Part shown: one piece after another, positions 1-7,269 of the stretch
Numbering within the stretch: the stretch's first letter is position 1
Layout of the letters: every line of letters starts with the position of its first letter
Assembly (NCBI GenBank): GCA_030150965.1
Contig: JASLEW010000276.1
Span: 1-7,269 of the forward strand
From: Thermoanaerobaculia bacterium
GTDB taxonomy: Bacteria > Acidobacteriota > Thermoanaerobaculia > Multivoradales > UBA5704
DNA length: 7,269 nt
Reading direction: 5' to 3'
Program-made: the position numbers and the translations under genes
Notes under the pieces: model-generated
Databases searched by the model: none
The model's input: only the letters and a program-made list of their open reading frames with translations
Told to the model about the DNA's origin: nothing

Positions 1-2528
<2,528 letters not shown>

Positions 2529-2594
2529 GTCTCGAGGGTCTGGAGCTTCGCGTGTCCGGCGCTGCACTGGAGGTCCCGGCGGCCTCCAGCCTGG

Positions 2595-2619
2595 GCGGCG
2601 CCGCAGAGGGCGGCGCCGC
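2595..2619. repeat. Two identical palindromic 10-mers in the PKS leader
   Basis: The 12-mer GGGCGGCGCCGC occurs at 2593-2604 and again at 2608-2619, 15 bp apart. Each copy contains the perfect 10-bp palindrome GCGGCGCCGC (2595-2604 and 2610-2619). Both lie just downstream of the predicted PKS transcription start (about 2622). They could be an operator pair or leader hairpins. In DNA this GC-rich, such palindromes also arise easily by chance, so function is uncertain. Confidence 0.4.
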
Positions 2620-2628
2620 GGAGGGGGG

Positions 2629-2657
2629 ATTATATGTGCCTTCTACAATTTTCTCAC
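2629..2657 (-). promoter_or_regulatory. Candidate sigma-70-type promoter of the PKS gene
   Basis: Read on the minus strand, GTGAGA (2657-2652, 4 of 6 to TTGACA) is followed after exactly 17 bp by a perfect TATAAT (2634-2629). It lies in the only clearly AT-rich island between the divergent genes. Transcription would start near 2622, giving a leader of about 95 nt before the PKS ATG at 2528. Confidence 0.5.
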
Positions 2658-2659
2658 CC

Positions 2660-2689
2660 TTTCCAAAGTGCCTCGGCTTCGCGTATCCT
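2660..2689 (+). promoter_or_regulatory. Weak candidate promoter of the plus-strand radical SAM gene
   Basis: TTTCCA (2660-2665) and TATCCT (2684-2689) are 18 bp apart, each matching 4 of 6 consensus bases, on the strand of the gene at 2799. An alternative -10, TACAAT at 2644-2649, has no recognisable -35. Transcription from here would leave a leader of about 100 nt. The rest of 2690-2780 shows no further structure I can support. Confidence 0.25.
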
Positions 2690-2783
2690 GGGGGGAAAAC
2701 CGCCTGCGGCCGGCGGCGACCGATCAGAACCCCCAGCCCGTATCGGCACCGGCCGCGGCCGCTGCTGCTCAGCGAGCAGCGTC

Positions 2784-2789
2784 AGGAGG
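2784..2789 (+). promoter_or_regulatory. Strong Shine-Dalgarno site fixing the start at 2799
   Basis: A perfect AGGAGG lies 9 nt before the ATG at 2799. It decides the start. The frame is open far upstream (to about 18), but that part is antisense to the PKS gene and has no comparable site. Confidence 0.85.
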
Positions 2790-2798
2790 TCCGCCCAG

Positions 2799-4472
2799 AT
2801 GACCGCCGCCGTCAGCGCTCCCATCGATTGCGTGGTCGTCGGTTACCACGACGTCTCGTTCAGCGCCTTCGCCGCCAGCCAGAAGAAGATGAGCCAGCAT
2901 TCGGGCGCCTATCACGAGGTGATCACCAACTCGGTGCTGCTCGACGGCCAGCGCCTCACCTACATGGACCTGATCAATCGCGTGGTGGAGCGCAGCACCG
3001 GCGTCAATCCGCGGCTGAACACCTTCGCCTCGCCCTCGCTCGGCGTCTGCTACCTGCAGTCCTATCTGCTGCGGCGCGGCTTCCGCGCCGAGGCGGTCAA
3101 CTTCTTCACCCAGGACCAGGAGCGCTTCCGGCAGCTGCTCGCCGAGCGGCCGCGCAGCGTGGCGATCACCACCACCTATTACGTGGACAATACGCCGATC
3201 CAGGAGATCGTGGCGTTCGTGCGCCGCCACGCCCCCGAGACCCGCATCATCGTCGGCGGCCCGCACGTCTTCAACCTGGCCGCCGATCTCAAGGACGACA
3301 TGCTGCCGCTGGTCTTCGGCATGCTCGGCGCCGACATCTATGTGATCGATTCGCAGGGCGAGAAGACCCTGGCCGAGGTGCTGGCCTGCCTCGGCGGCGG
3401 CAGCGGCGGCAGCGGCGCCGGCAGCGCGGCCCTGGCCGCCGTGCCCAACCTCTGCTACCGCGACCAGCGCGGCGGCTTCCAGCGCACGCCGCGCCAGCCC
3501 GAGAACAACGAGATGGACAGCAACAGCGTCGACTGGAGCCTGCTCGATCGCGGCCTCATCACGCCGCTCGCCTACCTGCGCACCGCCCGCAGCTGCCCCT
3601 TCTCCTGCTCGTTCTGCAACTATCCGACGCTCGCCGGCAAGCACGTGGTCACCGGCCTGGAGAAGCTGGAGAGCGAGCTCGCCTACCTGCACGGCATCGG
3701 CACCCGCTACCTGGTGTTCGTCGACGACACCTTCAACGTGCCGCTGCCGCGCTTCAAGAAGCTCCTGCGGCTGATGATCGAACGGCAGTGGGGCTTCGCA
3801 TGGATCTCCTTCTTCCGCTGCTCGAACGCCGACGAGGAGGCGTTCGACCTGATGGCGAAGAGCGGCTGCATCGGCGTGTTCCTGGGCATCGAGTCCGGCG
3901 ATCAGACGATCCTCGGCTATATGGACAAGCACGCCACGGTGGAGCGCTACCGGTGGGGCGTCGAGCAGCTGCGCCAGCGCGGCATCGTGACCTTCGCCTC
4001 GATCATCTGCGGCTTTCCGGGCGAGACGCCGGAGACCGCGGCGCGCTCCCGCGAGTTCATCGAGGAGGCGCGGCCGACGTTCTTCAACGTGCAGCTCTAC
4101 TATCACGACCCGCGCTCGCCGATCGCCCGCCGCGCCGCGGAGTTCGCCATCAAGGGGGGCGGCTACAGCTGGCAGCACCGCGGCATGGACTGGCGCCGCG
4201 GCGCGGAGCTGGCCAGGAGCGCCTTCCGCGACGTGCGCGGGTCGGTGCCGCTGAGCCTCTACAACTTCAGCATCTGGAGCCTGCCCTACCTGCTGTCGAA
4301 GGGCGCCACCATGGAGGAGCTGGTCGAGTTCGGCAGGATCACCCGCGAGATGCTGATCGCCGGCTTCGACGATACCCAGAAGGACCTGGGCCGCGAGGAG
4401 CAGCGCCTGACCGAGCTGTTCGCCGGCTCCGCCCTCGCCCGACGGACGCAGCGGGCCCAGCAGGCACGGTGA
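2799..4472 (+). CDS. B12-binding radical SAM enzyme, PhpK-like family
   Basis: A 557-residue cobalamin-dependent radical SAM enzyme. Such enzymes typically transfer a methyl group from methylcobalamin to an unactivated carbon or to phosphorus, using a 5'-deoxyadenosyl radical. The N-terminal half (about 8-240) is the B12-binding Rossmann-type domain, with IIVGGPH at 150-156. The radical SAM barrel follows, with the [4Fe-4S] motif CPFSCSFC (Cys266, Cys270, Cys273) in the form CxxxCxxC, then FVDDTFNVP, the SAM-contact motif GIESGD at 363-368, and GFPGET. The opening DCVVVGYHD...SGAYHE, the ENN before the cluster, FVDDTFNVPLPRFKKLL and the late GGYSWQHRGMDW resemble, from memory, the PhpK family of P-methyltransferases (phosalacine/bialaphos) and its NRPS/PKS-associated relatives. 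A phosphinate substrate is not implied: no phosphonate genes are visible here. A Gly/Ser-rich stretch from residue 199 to about 213 looks like a flexible insertion between the two halves. Convergent with the repeat-peptide gene and divergent from the PKS. Confidence 0.95.
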   Translation: MTAAVSAPIDCVVVGYHDVSFSAFAASQKKMSQHSGAYHEVITNSVLLDGQRLTYMDLINRVVERSTGVNPRLNTFASPSLGVCYLQSYLLRRGFRAEAVNFFTQDQERFRQLLAERPRSVAITTTYYVDNTPIQEIVAFVRRHAPETRIIVGGPHVFNLAADLKDDMLPLVFGMLGADIYVIDSQGEKTLAEVLACLGGGSGGSGAGSAALAAVPNLCYRDQRGGFQRTPRQPENNEMDSNSVDWSLLDRGLITPLAYLRTARSCPFSCSFCNYPTLAGKHVVTGLEKLESELAYLHGIGTRYLVFVDDTFNVPLPRFKKLLRLMIERQWGFAWISFFRCSNADEEAFDLMAKSGCIGVFLGIESGDQTILGYMDKHATVERYRWGVEQLRQRGIVTFASIICGFPGETPETAARSREFIEEARPTFFNVQLYYHDPRSPIARRAAEFAIKGGGYSWQHRGMDWRRGAELARSAFRDVRGSVPLSLYNFSIWSLPYLLSKGATMEELVEFGRITREMLIAGFDDTQKDLGREEQRLTELFAGSALARRTQRAQQAR

Positions 4473-4602
4473 GGCGGGAGGGCAGGCGCGGGCGCCGGGG
4501 GCGAGGTCACGGTCTGGGCCGCCCCGCCGCCCGGCACCCGCGTTGGATCACCCTTTACATCAGCCCTTACGTCACGCTCCACATCACGCTTTACATCAAG
4601 CG
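4473..4602. other. Convergent intergenic segment between the two radical SAM units
   Basis: It separates the plus-strand enzyme (stop at 4470-4472) from the minus-strand peptide gene (stop at 4605-4603). 4473-4546 is GC-rich. GCCGGG at 4494-4499 can pair with CCCGGC at 4530-4535, but there is no T-run on either side, so I do not call a Rho-independent terminator. 4547-4602 is most of a 12-bp tandem repeat. Confidence 0.6.
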
Positions 4603-4610
4603 TTACATCG
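4547..4610. repeat. 12-bp tandem repeat overlapping the end of the peptide gene
   Basis: Five 12-bp units (4551-4562, 4563-4574, 4575-4586, 4587-4598, 4599-4610) follow the plus-strand pattern CGCTTTACATCA with a few changes. A partial copy (ATCA) precedes them. The region is distinctly less GC-rich than its surroundings. The last two codons of the minus-strand peptide gene, ATG TAA, lie inside the final unit. On the minus strand the repeat carries ATGTAA three times, and one frame reads DVTL-DVKR-DVER-DVRA-DVKG, but that frame has no plausible start. Function unknown. Confidence 0.9.
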
Positions 4611-5043
4611 GACGCCGCTCGACGGCGATCCCTTCCTGCGCGATGCCTTCCTGGGCAATCCCCTCCTGGGCGATCCCTTCCTGCGCGATGCCCTCCTGGG
4701 CGATGCCCTCCTGCGCGCGCCACTCGACGGCGATGCCCTCCTGGGCGATCCCCTCCTGCGCGATCCCCTCCTGCGCCCGGCGCTCGACGGCGATCCCCTC
4801 CTGGGCGATCCCCTCCTGGGCGATGGCGATGCCCTCCTGCGCGATGCCCTCCTGGGCGATGCCCTCCTGGGCGCGGCGCTCGACGGCGATGCCCTCCTGC
4901 GCGATGCCTTCCTGGGCGATGCCCTCCTGAGCGATGCCCTCCTGGGCGATGCCTTCCTGGGCGATCCCCTCCTGGGCGAGGCGGCCGAGGGCCGGGTGGT
5001 ACTGGACACGGACCGGGTGGGACACACCTGCGTCTTTGATCAT
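4603..5043 (-). CDS. Repeat peptide of AQEGI units: candidate multi-core RiPP precursor
   Basis: A 146-residue peptide of no family I recognise. Residues 1-22 form a non-repetitive leader (begins MIKDAGVSHPVRV, ends YHPALGRL). Residues 23-144 are an unbroken pentad array: AQEGI x6, AVERR, AQEGI x3, a two-residue AI insertion, AQEGI x2, AVERR, AQEGI x3, AVEWR, AQEGI x6, AVERR. The C-terminus is Pro-Met. The array has no Cys, Ser, Thr, Lys or Asp and only one Trp, so lanthionine or thioether chemistry is excluded, leaving Ala, Gln, Glu, Gly and Ile as possible targets. Its ATG overlaps the TGA of the radical SAM gene as ATGA (5043-5040), and AAGGAG lies 6 nt upstream, so the two are translated from one message. 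Among the 20 AQEGI units every DNA difference is synonymous in this frame. The inferred role is substrate of the adjacent radical SAM enzyme. A structural repeat protein is the main alternative. Confidence 0.85.
   Translation of the reverse strand: MIKDAGVSHPVRVQYHPALGRLAQEGIAQEGIAQEGIAQEGIAQEGIAQEGIAVERRAQEGIAQEGIAQEGIAIAQEGIAQEGIAVERRAQEGIAQEGIAQEGIAVEWRAQEGIAQEGIAQEGIAQEGIAQEGIAQEGIAVERRPM
4612..4977 (-). repeat. 15-bp coding tandem repeat, 24 units
   Basis: Twenty near-identical 15-mers (minus-strand consensus GCCCAGGAGGGCATC) and four variant units with sense GCCGTCGAG followed by two codons (Arg-Arg or Trp-Arg). One 6-bp partial unit at 4822-4827 adds AI and keeps frame. All changes among the 20 main units are at third codon positions: GCC/GCG/GCT, GAG/GAA, GGC/GGG and ATC/ATT. 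The variant units lie at 4612-4626, 4717-4731, 4777-4791 and 4873-4887. They divide the array into blocks of 6, 5, 3 and 6 AQEGI units from the N-terminus. Confidence 0.98.
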
Positions 5044-6965
5044 TGTGCGCTCCTTTCGGCAGGCGGCTCCGCGGGCTTCAGGACGCCGGCCTGCAATAGC
5101 TCCCCCAGCATCACGGGTGGGACCTCCACCTCGCCGTCGCCGGAGGCGTTGATCGTGTGCAGCGTCGAGGCGAGCTGGGAGTCCACCTCGAAGTAGCGGA
5201 AACGCTTGTCCTGGCGCAGCACCAGATAGGGCTGCGGCGGCTTCTCCGCCGCCGGCAGCGCCATGACGCGATCGAAGTCCCGCGGCGCATTGGGCAGCTC
5301 GATCACCTGGAAGCGCGCGGCGCGGAAGCGGCGCACCTCGTCGGCGCTCCTGATCGCCACCGCGGACTCGGGCTCGTTGCAGCCCAGGCGCAGCTCGGCG
5401 GTCTCCAGCTCCAGCGCGCCGCGGGTGGCCGCCGACAGCCGCCGGCGCGGGAAGTCGTGCAGGAACAGCTCGCGCTCGGTCGGACGGCGCATCACCGGCG
5501 CCAGCCGCGTGAGGTCGCCGAGGCGCACCGCCAGGGAGTCGAGCAGGCTCCACAGCGAGCCCTGATCGGCCAGCACGTACTGCAGCAGCGTGCGCGGGAA
5601 GCTGGTGAACAGGGTGTAGGCCATGTGCATGCCGCAGACGAACCGCTCGTAGAGCGGCAGCGGCAGGTAGGTGTTGTGGAACGGAAACAGCTCCGGCCGC
5701 TCGCGGGCGAACGGGTTGTCGTGCAGCGGCTCGGCGGTGTCGAGCAGCAGGCGCGGCTTGAGGTTGGTGTAGGTCCTGCCGGCGCTGCCGGCGGCGAGCG
5801 CGCTCGGCGTCTCGTTGTAGAGCGTCAGGGTGTTGAGGCGGATGCCGCAGCCCAGGTTGCGGGCGAAGAGCGCCGTGGTCAGCGTGGCGTCGGTCAGCCG
5901 GTGGTCGTCGCCGGGAGTATCGACCATGAAGGCGCAGGTCGGCACCATGCCGCGGTCGAGGCAGCCGCGCAGCCGCTCGCTCAGCTTCTCCCACCCCTTG
6001 AAGAAGGGCTTGCCGAAGGCCTTCTGCGAGGTGTTCGAGATCGCATCGACGCCGATGAACACGGCGCGGCAGCCGGCGGCGGCCAAGTCGTCGAGGAACT
6101 CCGGCAGCAGCTGCGGCAGCGTGGCGTAGCAGTTCCAGGTCATGCCGGTGCGCGCCGCGGTGAGCGCCCGGCAGATGGCCCTGGCGGTGGCCTTCGAGTT
6201 GGGGAAGTTGTCCTGCACGAAGAACAGGTGGCGGGCGCCCAGGGCATGGAGCTCGCTCACCTCGCGCACGATGCGGTCGGTCTCCTTCACCTGCTCGCCC
6301 TGGCCCCAGTGCAGCGGGCTGTAGCAGAACGAGCAGTTGAAGATGCAGCCGCGGCCGTGCTCGTAATCGAGCAGCCGCAGCGGGTTCTTGGCGAAATAAC
6401 GTGACAGGTCCACCAGCTGATACGCCGCGCGCGGCAGCGCCGCCAGCGAGTCGAGCGGCTTCAGGCGGCGGTCCAGCGCCACGCCGCCGCCGTCGCGGCG
6501 GGCGACGTTGACCAGGCCGCCGCCGCCCTCCCGGCCGGCGAGCGTGCGCAGCAGCTGGCGCATGGCGCCCTCGCCCTCGCCCGCCACCACGTAGTCGATC
6601 CAGGGATACAGCTCGAGGACGGTGCGCGCCATGGCCGAGAAGTGCGGACCGCCCAGCACCGTCACCACCGCCGGGTCCTGGCGCTTGAGGCGCCGCGCCA
6701 GCTCCAGGCAGACGTGCGACTCCAGCGCCATCGAGGTGAAGCCCACGACGTCGGGAGCGGTGGCGGCGATGGCGCGCACCGCGCGCTCGTAGAAATCGGC
6801 GCGCGCCCAGGTGTGGTCGCAGATGACCTCGAGGTTGAGGTCGAGCAGCGCGACCGCGTGCCCCTCGTCTTCGATGGCGCCGGCCACCGTCAGCAGCCCG
6901 AGCGGCGGCGCCAGGTCGAAGGTGTCATGCAGCCCGTTGGGAGGCTGTACCAGCGTCACCTTCAT
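5040..6965 (-). CDS. B12-binding radical SAM enzyme translationally coupled to the repeat peptide
   Basis: A 641-residue cobalamin-type radical SAM enzyme, presumed cytoplasmic. Residues 1 to about 140 form the B12-binding domain: MKVTLVQPPN, APPLGLLTVAG, VLGGPHF (G105-H108) and VVAGEGEG. The radical SAM barrel covers about 195-400, with CIFNCSFC (Cys207, Cys211, Cys214) in the form CxxxCxxC. FFVQDNFPNS and FIGVDAIS occupy the usual positions of the strand motifs. About 240 residues follow, more than the barrel needs. The last 60 or so (YLVLRQDKRFRYFEVD to LLQAGVLKP) read like a small winged-helix domain, reminiscent of the PqqD/RRE domains that bind RiPP leader peptides. That reading is by eye only. 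The start is ATG 6965, with AAGG at 6976-6973, 7 nt upstream. The stop overlaps the start of the repeat-peptide gene, so that peptide is the natural candidate substrate, probably for C-methylation or another radical modification. It could instead act on the polyketide product. Confidence 0.95.
   Translation of the reverse strand: MKVTLVQPPNGLHDTFDLAPPLGLLTVAGAIEDEGHAVALLDLNLEVICDHTWARADFYERAVRAIAATAPDVVGFTSMALESHVCLELARRLKRQDPAVVTVLGGPHFSAMARTVLELYPWIDYVVAGEGEGAMRQLLRTLAGREGGGGLVNVARRDGGGVALDRRLKPLDSLAALPRAAYQLVDLSRYFAKNPLRLLDYEHGRGCIFNCSFCYSPLHWGQGEQVKETDRIVREVSELHALGARHLFFVQDNFPNSKATARAICRALTAARTGMTWNCYATLPQLLPEFLDDLAAAGCRAVFIGVDAISNTSQKAFGKPFFKGWEKLSERLRGCLDRGMVPTCAFMVDTPGDDHRLTDATLTTALFARNLGCGIRLNTLTLYNETPSALAAGSAGRTYTNLKPRLLLDTAEPLHDNPFARERPELFPFHNTYLPLPLYERFVCGMHMAYTLFTSFPRTLLQYVLADQGSLWSLLDSLAVRLGDLTRLAPVMRRPTERELFLHDFPRRRLSAATRGALELETAELRLGCNEPESAVAIRSADEVRRFRAARFQVIELPNAPRDFDRVMALPAAEKPPQPYLVLRQDKRFRYFEVDSQLASTLHTINASGDGEVEVPPVMLGELLQAGVLKPAEPPAERSAQ
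5050..5056 (-). promoter_or_regulatory. Shine-Dalgarno site of the repeat-peptide gene
   Basis: AAAGGAG (5056-5050 on the minus strand) sits 6 nt before the ATG at 5043 and inside the 3' coding end of the radical SAM gene. It selects this start for the peptide rather than the long open frame that continues upstream (to 5994) antiparallel to no other gene and out of frame with the enzyme. Confidence 0.8.
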
Positions 6966-7031
6966 GCGGGAACCTTATGGATCACGACCCCTTATGTCAA
7001 ATGTCGCTATAGCGCTGAAAGATCTGCCGCC
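6966..7031 (-). promoter_or_regulatory. Intergenic leader of the radical SAM/peptide operon
   Basis: 66 bp between the upstream stop and the radical SAM ATG, noticeably AT-richer than the flanks. Minus-strand CATAAGG occurs twice, exactly 17 bp apart (6996-6990 and 6979-6973). The proximal copy supplies the ribosome site. A perfect TTGACA is at 7000-6995, but the only hexamer at the right distance is TAAGGT (6977-6972), which would place the start on the ATG itself. A 10-bp palindrome CGCTATAGCG is at 7005-7014. These could mark a regulated internal promoter, or the genes may simply be read through from upstream. Confidence 0.35.
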
Positions 7032-7269
7032 TCAGCCTGAAAAATTGACGCTTTGGTCCGTCTGCGGGCCGCCCGGCGGCGGCGTCTCGCAGGGCTCGGC
7101 CGCCGCGCGGTCGCACCCGGGCTCCGGGGCCGTGGGCGCCGCCGGCGGCCCGGCCGCCCACCCCAGGATCTCGATGGTGCCGTCGGCGCGGCGACGGGCG
7201 AGCTCGCCGGTGGGGCACGGCCCGGCGGGCGCCGCCGTCCGGCGGTGCACCGCCTCCGGCTCGGCGTGC
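7032..7269 (-). CDS. C-terminal end of a gene with an adenylation-domain-like trace (runs off right edge)
   Basis: The frame is open from the right edge to a TGA at 7034-7032, with at least 78 residues visible. The stretch PTGELARRRADGTIEILG resembles the A7 core (TGDL) and the lead-in to A8 of adenylation domains in nonribosomal peptide synthetases and acyl-AMP ligases. Instead of the expected A8 continuation (R-D-x-Q-V-K-I-R-G), the protein passes into an Ala/Pro-rich tail of about 40 residues and stops. The A10 lysine and any carrier domain are missing. It may therefore be a truncated or decayed synthetase end, or an unrelated protein with a chance match. It lies upstream of and on the same strand as the radical SAM gene, 66 bp away, so it may be the preceding gene of the same operon. 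No reliable start is visible in the window. Confidence 0.4.
   Translation of the reverse strand, partial: HAEPEAVHRRTAAPAGPCPTGELARRRADGTIEILGWAAGPPAAPTAPEPGCDRAAAEPCETPPPGGPQTDQSVNFSG

Noticed and set aside
2769..4178. Minus-strand open frame of about 470 residues
   Set aside because: Shadow of the plus-strand radical SAM gene, whose cluster motif and strong ribosome site are on the other strand. This frame shows no recognisable domain.
4494..4535. Rho-independent terminator between the convergent genes
   Set aside because: A short GC stem is possible (4494-4499 with 4530-4535), but the loop is long and there is no T-tract on either strand.
4286..4602. Minus-strand frame with DVKR/DVER repeats as a separate gene
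   Set aside because: No start codon with a ribosome site, it continues antisense into the plus-strand radical SAM gene, and changes among its units are not synonymous. No slippery heptamer was seen to join it to the pentad frame.
4612..4977. Pentapeptide-repeat (A-[DN]-L-x-x) beta-helix protein
   Set aside because: In AQEGI the small residue directly follows the aliphatic one, and no Leu/Phe sits two residues after Ala, so the classical pattern is not met, although a different five-residue solenoid is not excluded.
4547..4977. CRISPR array
   Set aside because: The repeats are 15 bp and 12 bp, directly adjacent, without unique spacers of uniform length, and the 15-bp array lies within a coding frame.
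4543..5196. Plus-strand frame reading DALLG/DPLLG repeats, and other plus-strand repeat frames
   Set aside because: Unit-to-unit DNA changes are synonymous on the minus strand but alter residues here. The start would be TTG without a ribosome site, and the frame runs on antisense into the radical SAM gene.
5157..6404. Plus-strand open frame of about 415 residues
   Set aside because: Shadow of the minus-strand B12 radical SAM gene. Its composition is rich in Arg, Gln, Val and Ala, as expected of antisense high-GC frames.

Overview
The window is a very GC-rich bacterial stretch with strong G/C at third codon positions. It looks like part of a natural-product biosynthetic locus. The base composition and the mix of a modular polyketide synthase with B12-dependent radical SAM enzymes would suit a large-genome secondary-metabolite producer (Myxococcota, Acidobacteriota, Actinomycetota or an uncultured relative). 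The sequence alone does not fix the phylum.

Layout, left to right. (1) Minus strand, 1-2528: the N-terminal 842 residues of a type I modular polyketide synthase, ketosynthase then acyltransferase, running off the left edge. (2) 2529-2798: a divergent promoter region with a TATAAT box for the PKS, two identical 12-bp palindromic repeats in its predicted leader, and a weaker promoter plus a strong AGGAGG site for the next gene. (3) Plus strand, 2799-4472: a complete B12-binding radical SAM enzyme resembling the PhpK (P-methyltransferase) family. (4) 4473-4602: a short convergent gap with a 12-bp tandem repeat. (5) Minus strand, 4603-5043: a small gene for a 146-residue peptide. A short leader of about 22 residues is followed by 24 five-residue units, 20 AQEGI and 4 AVE(R/W)R. 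(6) Minus strand, 5040-6965: a second B12-binding radical SAM enzyme of 641 residues. Its stop overlaps the start of the repeat-peptide gene (ATGA). (7) 6966-7031: a small intergenic segment. (8) Minus strand, 7032-7269: the C-terminal end of a gene with a possible trace of an adenylation-domain A7/A8 core.

The most notable content is the minus-strand pair of radical SAM enzyme and repeat peptide. The 20 AQEGI units differ from one another at DNA level only by synonymous changes in that frame. This shows that the peptide is really translated and that its sequence is under selection (or very recently amplified). The translational coupling, short leader, cassette-like array and a C-terminal domain of the enzyme that may be a peptide-recognition (PqqD/RRE-like) fold together suggest a multi-core ribosomally made, radical-SAM-modified peptide (RiPP) system. 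It sits beside polyketide and perhaps nonribosomal peptide machinery. I do not recognise this precursor family. That the peptide is the enzyme's substrate is an inference. The second, convergent radical SAM enzyme may serve the same product or the polyketide product.
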